64,000 nucleotides of DNA from Paenarthrobacter aurescens (GTDB taxonomy: Bacteria; Actinomycetota; Actinomycetes; Actinomycetales; Micrococcaceae), in the NCBI RefSeq assembly GCF_041549525.1, contig NZ_CP157456.1, forward strand, positions 3,038,001 through 3,102,000, read 5' to 3'. Shown piece after piece: positions 24,026-32,586 of this stretch; the stretch's first letter is position 1; each line of letters opens with the position of its first letter. Below the pieces are notes generated by a model. It did not search any database. It was given only the letters and a program-made list of their open reading frames with translations, and was not told where the DNA came from. Position numbers and translations under genes: made by a program.

Positions 24026-24958
24026 ATGACTGTCATTACAGAAACCAAGCTCGAGTTCGCCAAGCTGGGCTCACGCATCGGTGCCGAAATCCGTGGCCTG
24101 GATATCAGCGGTGACCTGAGCGAAGACACGGTGGCTCAGATCCGGGCAGCGCTCAACGAGCACAAGGCCTTGGTTTTCCGCGAGGCCAACATTCTCACTG
24201 ACGAAGCCCAGGTGAAGTTCGCTTCGCATTTTGGTCCGCTCACCAAGGCACACCCCACGGTTGCTTCAGTGGACGGCGAAGAGAATGTCCTGCCCGTGGA
24301 CAGCGAGAACGGCTCGGCCAACAACTGGCACACGGACGTCACTTTTGTGGTCAACCCGCCGCAGGCTTCCACCCTGCGCAGCATCGACCTCCCGGCCTAT
24401 GGTGGCGAGACTTTGATCGCATCCTCCGCCGGGGCGTACAAGGACCTCCCTGACGAGCTGCGCAGCTTTGCGGACAACCTGTGGGCCATCCACACCAATG
24501 ACTACGACTACTCGGTGCCCAAGAACCTTGAGCATTCAAACGCGGAGGAGCGTCGCAAGGAGTTCACCCGCCTGAAGTTCGAAACCGCCCACCCCGTGGT
24601 GCGGGTCCACCCTTTGACCGGCGAGCGCGGATTGTTTATTGGGGGCTTCGCGCAGCGGCTCAGGATTGTGGGCTTGTCCAACACCGAATCGAAGGACATC
24701 ATCCGCCTGCTCCAGGCGTACGTGACCCGTCCGGAGAACGTGGTGCGGGTGAACTGGGAACCCAACCAGGTGGTGTTGTTCGACAACCGCATCACCCAGC
24801 ACTACGCGCCGGATAACTACGACGGCCAGCCGCGCAAGCTGAACCGTGTGACCATTGCCGGGGATATTCCGGTAAGCATCGATGGCAAGCCCAGCCAGTC
24901 CTTGCAGGGTGATTCGAGCACCTACTCCGTGGTGGCACCGGTCAGCAACGCCTCGTAG
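24026..24958 (+). CDS. TauD/TfdA-family Fe(II)/2-oxoglutarate dioxygenase
   Basis: The 310-residue protein shows the iron facial triad His102-x-Asp104 in WHTDVTF and His259 in ITQHYAPDNY, with Arg270 and Arg274 in the RKLNRVTI stretch binding 2-oxoglutarate. Enzymes of this group hydroxylate sulfonates, alkyl sulfates or aryl acids; substrate is not certain, though the linked SsuABC-type importer suggests desulfonation releasing sulfite. The ATG at 24026 follows AAGTAAGGAAC. It is separated from the permease by the repeat tract, probably in the same operon. Confidence 0.88.
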   Translation: MTVITETKLEFAKLGSRIGAEIRGLDISGDLSEDTVAQIRAALNEHKALVFREANILTDEAQVKFASHFGPLTKAHPTVASVDGEENVLPVDSENGSANNWHTDVTFVVNPPQASTLRSIDLPAYGGETLIASSAGAYKDLPDELRSFADNLWAIHTNDYDYSVPKNLEHSNAEERRKEFTRLKFETAHPVVRVHPLTGERGLFIGGFAQRLRIVGLSNTESKDIIRLLQAYVTRPENVVRVNWEPNQVVLFDNRITQHYAPDNYDGQPRKLNRVTIAGDIPVSIDGKPSQSLQGDSSTYSVVAPVSNAS

Positions 24959-24983
24959 GCGCACACCATGTGTTGCTGTCCTC

Positions 24984-25052
24984 ACCCAACTGAGTCGCAG
25001 GTCAGGAACGTTTTGAGTCCTCAAAACGCCCTGTACTGCGACTCAGTTGGGT
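24984..25052. repeat. Large stem-loop between convergent genes
   Basis: ACCCAACTGAGTCGCAG (24984-25000) pairs with CTGCGACTCAGTTGGGT (25036-25052); inside, CGTTTTGA and TCAAAACG (25009-25028) close a GTCC loop. Only one copy is in this window. It can act as terminator for either side or belong to a dispersed palindrome family. Confidence 0.8.
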
Positions 25053-25063
25053 TAAAACCCGTG

Positions 25064-26023
25064 CTAGGGGATGTTGTTTCCCCTGGCTGCAACCCACAGC
25101 CCGTACCACTGCGCACGGGTCATGGTGGCAGCAACGGAGGCGGCGTCGGCGCACGCCTTAATGCGTTTGCCGTTGGTGGTTCCAATCACCGGGGAGATCC
25201 TGGCCGGGTGCTTCATGAGCCACCCCAGCAGTACTGATTCCGGCGTGGTGTCCTTCTCCGCCGCCAACTGTTCCAGCATGGCCGCGGTAGCCGCTTCAGC
25301 CGGCGACAACTCTTCGGGGTTTGCCCCGGTGTAGCGTCCTTGGGCCAGGGAACCATATGCCTGCAGTTCAATCCCCTGGGTCATGCAGTGCTCAAGAGTT
25401 CCATGCGGGAAGCTGTACTCCAGCCCCTCCGCGTGGTTGACCAGCACAGTGCTTTCCAGCCAGTCCCGCCGCAGCAGGCTCATTTCCAGCTGGTTTGCCA
25501 CGATAGGCGTCTCCAGCTGGTTCTGAAGGTATTCGATCTGCGCAGCAGACATGTTGGATACACCCAACTGCCGCACTTTGCCTTCCGCCATCAACTTCCC
25601 GACGGCGTCCGCCACCTCGCGCGGGTCCAGCAGAGGATCGGGCCGGTGCAGGAGCAGCACGTCCACGTAATCCGTCTGGAGCCGCTTCAGGCTCTGGTTG
25701 ACCCGTTCAAGAATGGCGTCCCGGCTGAGATCGTAATGGGTCTCGAGGCCGCGCTCACCCAGCCTGATCCCGCATTTGGTCTGCAGCAGGATTTTTTCGC
25801 GCAGACCCTGCGAACGGGCAAGGACTTCACCAAAGACGGCCTCGGACTTTCCGCTGCGGTAGATATCCGCGTGGTCGAAAAGCTCTACGCCAATTCCCTG
25901 CGCGGCTTCGATCACCGCAGCGGCATGATCGATCTCCGCGGCCCCATAGGATGTTCCGTCCCACGGACCGCCAAGTCCCATGCAGCCATAAATAAGGCGT
26001 CCCCGCCCGTTCGCACTGGTCAT
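25064..26023 (-). CDS. Aldo/keto reductase
   Basis: The 319-residue protein is an (alpha/beta)8 NADPH-dependent reductase. It shows the catalytic tetrad context: Asp in VELFDHADIYRSGKSE (Asp and Tyr), Lys in LLQTKCGI and His in LLLHRPDPLLDP. The C-terminal LLGWLMKHPARISPVIGTTN is the cofactor-binding region. The most similar are YdhF-type oxidoreductases. It ends the alpha-glucosidase run on the minus strand, 42 nt after it, so a link to sugar metabolism is plausible but not required. Start at 26023; an AATACT box lies 5 nt upstream. Confidence 0.9.
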   Translation of the reverse strand: MTSANGRGRLIYGCMGLGGPWDGTSYGAAEIDHAAAVIEAAQGIGVELFDHADIYRSGKSEAVFGEVLARSQGLREKILLQTKCGIRLGERGLETHYDLSRDAILERVNQSLKRLQTDYVDVLLLHRPDPLLDPREVADAVGKLMAEGKVRQLGVSNMSAAQIEYLQNQLETPIVANQLEMSLLRRDWLESTVLVNHAEGLEYSFPHGTLEHCMTQGIELQAYGSLAQGRYTGANPEELSPAEAATAAMLEQLAAEKDTTPESVLLGWLMKHPARISPVIGTTNGKRIKACADAASVAATMTRAQWYGLWVAARGNNIP

Positions 26024-26065
26024 AATTCAGTATTGTCTGCCGCGTCAGTAACTTGCCGCAGCCGC

Positions 26066-27820
26066 TTAGGCGTTGCTGACAATCCAGGCGGTGGTGTCAG
26101 AGGGCAGCTTTCCGTCCTCCAACGGGCCACTGGATACCACCACGTTCCCTTCCGGGAGCTCCACGGGGCTGCTTCCGAAGTTGGTTACTGTGTGCCAGCC
26201 GCCGGGACGGCTGAAGTGCAGCACCTCCGGGTTGCCGGTTTCAACCCACTGCAGTTCCTCGTCCGTCTGGAGTTCGCTGCGCAGGCCCAGCGCCTTCCGG
26301 TAAAGCTCCAGGGTGGAACCTTCCGCCCCCTCCTGCTTGGACACCGCATAGTCCTTGAACCACGCCGGCTGCGGGAGGTGTGCTTTGCCCGCACCGAAGC
26401 CGAAGGACGGGCCTTCCTCGGTCCACGGCAGAGGCACACGGCACCCGTCCCGGCCAATCTCCACGCCCGGGTTGCGGAAGAAGGACGGGTCCTGGCGTTC
26501 GGAATCAGGAATTTCCGCGACTTCACGCAAACCGAGCTCTTCACCCTGGTAAAGGTAAGCAGAACCGGGGAGCGCCAGCAGCAAGAGCGTGGCGGCGCGT
26601 GCACGACGCAAGCCAAGTTGGACGTCGAGCTCTTCGGCCGGAGCACCGGCCAGCAGCCAGCCCTTGCCGTCCTGGCCCTTGGGTTCTCCCCCTGTGATGT
26701 CCTGCGCCGCATTGGTTCCCTGGGCTACGGAACCGCCCTTGGGAAGGCCGTAGCGGGTGGCGTGGCGCACCACATCGTGATTGGAGAAAACCCAGGTGGA
26801 GGAGGCGCCGGATTCTTTGGCCGCCACCAGGTTGTCCGTAATGATCTTCTTGAACGAGGCAGCATCGAAGTCGGACTGCAGGAGATCGAAGTTGAAGGCC
26901 TGTCCCAGTCCTTCGGGGCTGGCGTAGCGGGAGCGGCGGGACTCATGGACCCAGGCCTCGGCGACGGCGGTGCGCGGCGGGTTGTACTCGTTGAAGAGCT
27001 TGCGCCACTCAGCGTAGACCTCGTGAACTTCATCGCGGTCCCAGAACGGGTGGGAACCGTCGGTGAACCCATCGGTTCCATGGGCTTTGGCTTCCAAATC
27101 AGCCTTCATGGGCAGGGGCTCTGAAAGGTCCTTGGCCATTCCGTGGGCCACATCGATCCGGAAGCCGTCAACGCCACGGTCAGACCAGAAGCGAAGGGTC
27201 TTCAGGAAGTCCTCGCGGATCTCCGGATTCTCCCAGTTGAAGTCCGGCTGCTCCTTGGCGAAGATGTGCATGTACCACTGGCCCGGCGTGCCATCGGGCT
27301 CGGTGATCCGATCCCAGATAGGTCCACCGAAGACCGAGTCCCAGTCCGAGGGCGGCAACTCGCCGTTCTCTCCCCGGCCGTCGCGGAAGATGTAGCGCTC
27401 ACGTGCTGCGGATCCCTTGGGTGAGGCCAGGGCTTCCTTGAACCACTCGTGCCGGTCCGAGGAATGGTTGGGGACGATGTCCACCACGATCTTGATCCCT
27501 GCGGCGTGCAGGGCTGCGGCCATCTCGTCGAAGTCCTCAAGGGTGCCCAGCTTCGGGTCAACGTTGCGGTAGTCATCGACGTCGTAGCCGCCGTCCGCGA
27601 GCGCCGAGGGGTAGAACGGACTCAGCCAGACGGCGTCGATCCCCAGCTCTTTGAGGTACGGAACCTTGGCCGTGATGCCCTTGATGTCTCCGAGGCCGTC
27701 ACCGTTGGCGTCGTAGAAGCTGCGCGGGTAGATCTGGTAGACGGCCGCCTGGCGCCACCAGTTCGGATCGGCCATGCGGTCTGCGTCTGTACGGTCTGCC
27801 TGAGTGGCGGAAGTGCTCAC
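26066..27820 (-). CDS. GH13 alpha-glucosidase / oligo-1,6-glucosidase type
   Basis: The 584-residue protein is a complete GH13 enzyme: region I in VVDIVPNHSSD, nucleophile Asp223 in GFRIDVAHGM, acid/base Glu288 in AVAEAWVHES, and FSNHDVVR with Asp349 stabilising the transition state. The pattern is that of exo-acting alpha-glucosidases for maltose, isomaltose or sucrose-type oligosaccharides. A GTG start at 27820 is preceded by AAAGGAGTTTC. The palindrome at 27833-27847 in its promoter matches the ROK operator sites, linking this gene to the importer and repressor upstream. Confidence 0.93.
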   Translation of the reverse strand: MSTSATQADRTDADRMADPNWWRQAAVYQIYPRSFYDANGDGLGDIKGITAKVPYLKELGIDAVWLSPFYPSALADGGYDVDDYRNVDPKLGTLEDFDEMAAALHAAGIKIVVDIVPNHSSDRHEWFKEALASPKGSAARERYIFRDGRGENGELPPSDWDSVFGGPIWDRITEPDGTPGQWYMHIFAKEQPDFNWENPEIREDFLKTLRFWSDRGVDGFRIDVAHGMAKDLSEPLPMKADLEAKAHGTDGFTDGSHPFWDRDEVHEVYAEWRKLFNEYNPPRTAVAEAWVHESRRSRYASPEGLGQAFNFDLLQSDFDAASFKKIITDNLVAAKESGASSTWVFSNHDVVRHATRYGLPKGGSVAQGTNAAQDITGGEPKGQDGKGWLLAGAPAEELDVQLGLRRARAATLLLLALPGSAYLYQGEELGLREVAEIPDSERQDPSFFRNPGVEIGRDGCRVPLPWTEEGPSFGFGAGKAHLPQPAWFKDYAVSKQEGAEGSTLELYRKALGLRSELQTDEELQWVETGNPEVLHFSRPGGWHTVTNFGSSPVELPEGNVVVSSGPLEDGKLPSDTTAWIVSNA

Positions 27821-27832
27821 GAAACTCCTTTG

Positions 27833-27850
27833 ATTTAGAATCTAAATTTA
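27833..27850. promoter_or_regulatory. ROK-type operator before the alpha-glucosidase
   Basis: ATTTAGA-A-TCTAAAT (27833-27847) is a perfect palindrome and extends to TTTA at 27850. The CTAAATTTA core recurs in the ROK gene control region. Confidence 0.7.
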
Positions 27851-27897
27851 TCTCCGGGACCAGTATGAAACGCCGGTCCGCTGAAGGTCAACAATCC

Positions 27898-28788
27898 TCA
27901 GCCCTTTACAGCACCCTGTGTCACACCCGCCATGACCCACCGCTGGGTGAACAGGTACGCAACAATCGCCGGAGCCATGGCCATCAGGTAGGACGCGAAT
28001 GAGACGTGGTAGTTGTTGCTGAACTGCGTCTGGAAAAGGTTCTGCCGAACAGGAAGCGTCTGCATGGCCGGATCGGAAATAATCAGCGACGGCATCATGA
28101 AGTCATTCCACGCATAAAGGAAAGCGAAAATACCAACTGTGGCACTCATGGGTGCCAGAAGCGGGAAGATCAGTTTCCAAAACGTTTGCCACGTGGTTGC
28201 GCCATCAATCCGGGCGCTCTCCTCCAACTCCATGGGAATGGAGCGCAGGAACGCGGTGAAGAGCAGCACGCTGAAGCTCAACTGGAACATGGTGGCCAGC
28301 AGGATGACGCCCAGGGGGTTATCCAGGCCCAGGCGTCCGGTGAGCTGGATCTGCGGCAGTGCAACAACGGGGAACGGAATGAACATGGCCCCCAGAAGGT
28401 AGAAGAACGAGTACCTGAACAACCGCCGCTCCCAGTTGCGAACGATCGCGTACGAGGCGAAAGCAGCCAGCACGATCGTGGCCAGGACGGTCCCCGCCGT
28501 CACCAGCAAAGACATGGCCGCACCTACGGGAAAGTTGGTTAAGGTCCATGCCTGAACAAAGCCGTCGAGGCTGAACGGGGCCGGAAAGGAAAAGGCGTTC
28601 CCGTCAACAGCCTGCCCCTGGGTCTTGAACGCCATGGAAACCGTGACGTAGAGGGGAAGGAGTACCGTCACCGCACACAGCACAAGAACAGTGGTTGCCG
28701 GCCAGTTGACGCGCTCTACGGTGTTGCCGGATTTTCTGGTGATGGATTTGTTGGTGGTGGGTTCGATGGTCATGGATTGGTTGGTCAT
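27898..28788 (-). CDS. ABC sugar importer permease, MalG type
   Basis: The 296-residue permease has six membrane helices and the EAA-like loop LEESARIDGATTWQTFWKLI typical of the second permease of sugar importers, ending QRWVMAGVTQGAVKG. It overlaps the upstream permease gene by 1 nt (TAATG). The N-terminal tail has short TTN/IT repeats of low complexity. Together with the binding protein and MalF-type permease it forms an importer whose ATPase is not in this window; in actinobacteria a shared MsiK-like ATPase usually serves several importers. Confidence 0.9.
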   Translation of the reverse strand: MTNQSMTIEPTTNKSITRKSGNTVERVNWPATTVLVLCAVTVLLPLYVTVSMAFKTQGQAVDGNAFSFPAPFSLDGFVQAWTLTNFPVGAAMSLLVTAGTVLATIVLAAFASYAIVRNWERRLFRYSFFYLLGAMFIPFPVVALPQIQLTGRLGLDNPLGVILLATMFQLSFSVLLFTAFLRSIPMELEESARIDGATTWQTFWKLIFPLLAPMSATVGIFAFLYAWNDFMMPSLIISDPAMQTLPVRQNLFQTQFSNNYHVSFASYLMAMAPAIVAYLFTQRWVMAGVTQGAVKG

Positions 28789-29759
28789 TACAGTGCATTC
28801 CGTCCGCGAGTCAGCGAGAGCTGCAGGAGAGAGATCAGGATGGCCACCACAAAGAAGATGGTGGCGTTGGCCATTTGGTAGGCGTAGTCACCGCCGTTGA
28901 AGCCGGAGATGACGGTCATGGCGATACTCCTCGTCGAGGTCCCCGGTCCACCGTTGGTCAGTCCCACGATGATGTCGTAGGCGTTAAGGAAGCCCTTGAA
29001 CCCAAGGATGATGTTGATGACCACATAACCGGCAACTAATGGCAGCGTGATCTTCACCAGCTGCTGGAATTTGCCCGCGCCATCAATTTCCGCGGCTTCG
29101 TAGACGTCTCCGGGCACCGCAACCAGGCCGGCAATGTAGATGAGCAGGGCCCCGGGCACTGCCTGCCAGGCCGTGACAAGCACAATTGCCACCCAGGCCA
29201 GGTCAGGGTTGGCGAGCAAGCTGCTTTCCAGCCACGGGATTCCTGCAGCAGTGCCCAGCGCGGGCAGCGAGTTCGAAAACAGGAAGTTGAAAACGTAGGC
29301 AATGATGATGCCGGATACCACCATGGGGATCACAAAAATGGTCCGCAGGGCTGACTTCATCCGGATGCGCGAGGTCAGTCCCACGGCCAGCAGGAAAGCC
29401 ACCACGTTAACGGCAATCACCGTGACCAGGGAGAACCCGAAAGTGAAGAGGTAACTCTGCAGGATGGCCGGGTCACTGAATATTGCGATGTAGTTGGTCA
29501 GCCCAATGAACTTCCAGTCGCCAATGCCAATGGAGTCCGTGAAGCTGAAGAAGATGCCAATGATGCCCGGGATGGTGATGGCCAAGGTGAAAAGGATGAG
29601 GCTTGGCACAAGGAAGAAGTAGAAGATGGGCTCAACGCGCCGCTTTTTGTGCTGGCCTTTGGCGCTCCGATCTTGAGAGCTCCTGACCTGGCTTTTGCGC
29701 GGCTGGGGACTCTTTTGGCTGTTCTGCCCGGAGGTGGTTGAGGTGCTGATACTGGACAT
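28788..29759 (-). CDS. ABC sugar importer permease, MalF type
   Basis: The 323-residue permease has a basic, Ser/Lys-rich cytoplasmic N-tail of about 45 residues, six helices and the EAA-like loop VYEAAEIDGAGKFQQLVKIT. It pairs with the MalG-type permease just downstream, which it overlaps by 1 nt. It is 23 nt after the binding-protein gene, all in one operon. The order binding protein, MalF, MalG is usual for CUT1 sugar importers. Confidence 0.9.
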   Translation of the reverse strand: MSSISTSTTSGQNSQKSPQPRKSQVRSSQDRSAKGQHKKRRVEPIFYFFLVPSLILFTLAITIPGIIGIFFSFTDSIGIGDWKFIGLTNYIAIFSDPAILQSYLFTFGFSLVTVIAVNVVAFLLAVGLTSRIRMKSALRTIFVIPMVVSGIIIAYVFNFLFSNSLPALGTAAGIPWLESSLLANPDLAWVAIVLVTAWQAVPGALLIYIAGLVAVPGDVYEAAEIDGAGKFQQLVKITLPLVAGYVVINIILGFKGFLNAYDIIVGLTNGGPGTSTRSIAMTVISGFNGGDYAYQMANATIFFVVAILISLLQLSLTRGRNAL

Positions 29760-29782
29760 ATGTCTGACTCCCTATGGCTGCA

Positions 29783-31084
29783 CTACTGGCGGAAGGCCAG
29801 GCGCGCCCAATCTGCGTCGAGGGTGCGAAGGGTGGCTGCAGGGGACGCGCCGAACACGATTGCCTGCGTGTAGTTCATGATGGGGATGGTGCGGGGAACC
29901 AACACCGACGGCCCCTGATAGACCTTTGCCTCGTTGTAGTACTCCACCATCCCTTCAATGCGGGGATCGGGGACGTTCGCTGCATCCTTGGTTGGCGTGA
30001 AACCCAGCTGGGATTTGTTGTAGGCATCAATCACCTCAGGCCGGTACAGGTACTCGAGGAACCCACGGGCAGCATCCTTGTGCTTGGATGCCTCAGGAAT
30101 CCACGCCGCGAGGTCCACGTTGACGCGGACGCGCAAGTCATCAGGGTCCTCGGTCATGGGCAACGGGAAGGTTCCGAGCTGTAGATCCGGGGCGGTCTTG
30201 GCGATCTCGCTGAAGGCCCACGGTCCCTGCAGATACATGGCAGCCTTGCCCTGCGAGAACGCCAGGTTGCCATCGCCGTACGCCCGGCTGGCAGCATCCT
30301 TGTTCACGTAACCCTTTGCCAGTGTCAACATCTTCTGGACGGGCTGGTCAAAGTCCTTCTGGAAAGATGCCGATGACTCCGGCCCCACATTCACCCCTTC
30401 GGCATCAAGTTTCCTGAAGAAGTCCAAGGTGTCCAGCTGCCCGCCCACGGAGTAGTCGAACCACCCTTGGGCGATGGTCCAATCGTCCTTCCATGTGGCA
30501 TAGAACGGCGTCACACCGGCAGCTTTGAGCGCTTCACACGCTGCGATCAGTTCGCTCCAGGTTGTGGGCACTTTGATGTTGTTGGCCGCGAAAATCTCTT
30601 TGTTGTAGATCACCGAGGATGCCATGACGGAGTACGGAAGCGCACTGGTCCGGCCGGGGTAAGAACCGTACTGATCCATGAGCGGCTTAAGATCCTCCCG
30701 GATGCGGGACGAAGCAGCCGTTCCGGAGAGGTCGCTCAAGGCTCCGCGCTGTACGAACCTGGAGGTTTCCATGTTGTAGTTGGCCAGTGCAATGTCCGGC
30801 GGATTCCCGCGAACGAAGCTGGCGGACACCACGTCCACTCCGGAAGTGTCCAGGACTACCTCAGTGTCATCCTGCGAAGCGTTGTAATCGGCAACCAGTT
30901 TGGTCATGAACCCTATGGCTTCACGTTTGCTGAACGTGAAGCGGATGGTCTCTTTCCCCGGCTCCCCCGCGCCCGAATCCCCCGAGCCTGCATCTCCCGT
31001 GCAGCCGGAGAGAAGGCCAGCAATCAGCGCCAAGCCCAACCCCACAGCCGCGAAGTGTTTTCTGCGTGTCAATTTCACAGACAC
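29783..31084 (-). CDS. ABC sugar importer substrate-binding lipoprotein
   Basis: The 433-residue protein has a lipoprotein signal with basic N-terminus SVKLTRRKHFA and lipobox LLSGCTG, then the CUT1 binding-protein fold: TIRFTFSKREAIGFMTKLV, a hinge near MASSVIYNKEIFAANNIKVP, and the conserved KAAMYLQGPWAF. It captures an oligosaccharide at the cell surface. Given the alpha-glucosidase, an alpha-linked glucoside is most likely. The GTG start at 31084 has GAGGAAAGGG upstream. Expression is likely under the ROK repressor that is divergently encoded. Confidence 0.9.
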   Translation of the reverse strand: MSVKLTRRKHFAAVGLGLALIAGLLSGCTGDAGSGDSGAGEPGKETIRFTFSKREAIGFMTKLVADYNASQDDTEVVLDTSGVDVVSASFVRGNPPDIALANYNMETSRFVQRGALSDLSGTAASSRIREDLKPLMDQYGSYPGRTSALPYSVMASSVIYNKEIFAANNIKVPTTWSELIAACEALKAAGVTPFYATWKDDWTIAQGWFDYSVGGQLDTLDFFRKLDAEGVNVGPESSASFQKDFDQPVQKMLTLAKGYVNKDAASRAYGDGNLAFSQGKAAMYLQGPWAFSEIAKTAPDLQLGTFPLPMTEDPDDLRVRVNVDLAAWIPEASKHKDAARGFLEYLYRPEVIDAYNKSQLGFTPTKDAANVPDPRIEGMVEYYNEAKVYQGPSVLVPRTIPIMNYTQAIVFGASPAATLRTLDADWARLAFRQ

Positions 31085-31156
31085 CGTAGCCCTTTCCTCT
31101 TGCGGACCTCAGTGGCCGCCTTTCATGGTGCAGCGGCATGGACAGCTGCACCTGAA

Positions 31157-31185
31157 GTTTAGATAGTCCATAAATTTATGACCTA
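31157..31185. promoter_or_regulatory. Second ROK-type operator, binding-protein side
   Basis: TTTAGATAGTCCATAAATTTATG (from 31157) holds TAAATTTA at 31171-31178 and a diverged TTTAGAT half-site. It lies about 73 nt before the binding-protein start codon. Confidence 0.5.
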
Positions 31186-31246
31186 TCGTTAAACATGGTG
31201 AGTGATTCGCGCCACAGGGTCAAGCGTTCGGGGAAATGCGTCGTCA

Positions 31247-31271
31247 TCTAAATTTATGCACTAAATTTAGA
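31247..31271. promoter_or_regulatory. ROK-type operator, repressor side
   Basis: TCTAAATTTA (31247-31256) and its perfect inverted copy TAAATTTAGA (31262-31271) flank a 5-nt spacer TGCAC. It sits 50 nt before the ROK start codon, so the repressor probably controls itself and the importer. Confidence 0.75.
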
Positions 31272-31320
31272 GAGACAGCTCTATCGTTCGGATGGGGCCT
31301 CTGGGAAGTGGGAGCCTCAC

Positions 31321-32586
31321 ATGCAGTCCGGGACGGCACCGTCAACACAACTGGTCCGCAGGGTCAATGCCGGCGCAATGCTCAAAGCGATGCGCGGCGC
31401 AGGCATCGTCACCGGTACTGAACTCATGGCCGCTACCGGGCTGTCCCGTGCCACCGTCATCTCCATCTGCGACGAACTCGTCCGGCTTGGCTGGCTTCAG
31501 GAATTGGAGAACCAGCGGGGAGCGGGCGACTACGTCAAGGGCAGGCCTGCACGGCGCTTTGTCTTTGATGACAGCGCCGCCAGTGTGATCGGGATCGACA
31601 TTGGTGCCACCAAGATCACCGCGATCGTGGCCGATATGGCAGGCACTTCCTTGTCCCAGGTCACCATGCCTTTCCGCGCCTATAACGTCCCCGCCGATGA
31701 ACGCGCCGACGTGCTGGACCGCATCGCCGCTGACGCCCTGGAGAAAGCCGGCGCCTCAGCGGATTCTGTTCTTGCCGTATCCGTGGGCGTGGCCGCCCCC
31801 GTGAGCCGTCAAGGCGAAGTCCTGAGGGCGCAGGAATTCTGGAAATCCTTTGATGTGCGCCGGATCGTATCCGAGCGCCACGGCTGGCACGTCCTTCTTG
31901 AGAACGATGCCAACCTCGCAGCCCTTGCAGAACGATGGCAGGGCAGCGCGCAAGGGGTGGATAACCTTGTTGTCATGCTTGCCGGCGATCGCCTGGGATC
32001 CGGCATTCTCGAATCAGGCCGCTTGCTCCACGGCCAGGTTGGTGGCTTTGGCGAACTGGGATACCTGGACACCGTGGACGGAGTGGGTGATACCTACGGG
32101 ATCGCCCACTACGCTGCCCTGTGGGGCCGTGAGCTCCTGGACGCGGGTGCGGAAACTGCGCTGCGGACATTATGCGGCGGCAACCCTGAAGCCCTCACCG
32201 CCGAGATGGTTTTCCGGGCAGCAGCGGACGGCGACACTGCAGCCAGCGAGATCCTGGACCGCATGGCATTGCGCATGGCCCGGGTTGTTGGGTCCATCAG
32301 CACGTTGGTCAACCCTGAGTTGGTGGTCATTGCCGGAGCCGTGGCAGCATCCGCCCAGGCTTTGATCCCTGCCATGGAAAAGCAAGTGCCGGAGTTCACC
32401 TTCACTCCCCCGCGCCTGGCAACCTCCAAGCTCGGCGATGGCATTGTCTCACTCGGCGCAATTCGCCATGCCCTGGACTACGTGGAAGAACATGCGCTGG
32501 ATCTCTACCCGGCGTCGCTGGCCAAGCAGGAGGAGCCGCTGCCCAAGCAGGAGGATCCGCTGGCCAGGAAGGTGACAGCAGGCTAG
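31321..32586 (+). CDS. ROK-family transcriptional repressor
   Basis: The 421-residue protein has an N-terminal helix-turn-helix (ATGLSRATVISICDEL, about 37-52) and a C-terminal ROK sugar-kinase-like domain with VIGIDIGATKITAIVADMAG as the phosphate loop and a Gly-rich GQVGGFGELGYLD. The zinc-binding cysteine motif of ROK kinases is not evident, so it is a regulator and not a kinase. It most likely binds the CTAAATTTA operators and is released by the imported sugar. The C-terminus has a 21-bp in-frame duplication (KQEEPLP, KQEDPLA). Its stop shares CTAG with the stop of the convergent antiporter gene. Confidence 0.9.
   Translation: MQSGTAPSTQLVRRVNAGAMLKAMRGAGIVTGTELMAATGLSRATVISICDELVRLGWLQELENQRGAGDYVKGRPARRFVFDDSAASVIGIDIGATKITAIVADMAGTSLSQVTMPFRAYNVPADERADVLDRIAADALEKAGASADSVLAVSVGVAAPVSRQGEVLRAQEFWKSFDVRRIVSERHGWHVLLENDANLAALAERWQGSAQGVDNLVVMLAGDRLGSGILESGRLLHGQVGGFGELGYLDTVDGVGDTYGIAHYAALWGRELLDAGAETALRTLCGGNPEALTAEMVFRAAADGDTAASEILDRMALRMARVVGSISTLVNPELVVIAGAVAASAQALIPAMEKQVPEFTFTPPRLATSKLGDGIVSLGAIRHALDYVEEHALDLYPASLAKQEEPLPKQEDPLARKVTAG

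Noticed and set aside
25340..27124. A 594-codon plus-strand frame opposite the alpha-glucosidase and aldo/keto reductase
   Set aside because: The minus-strand genes show complete catalytic motifs; the plus frame spans two genes and the gap between them with no family-like sequence.
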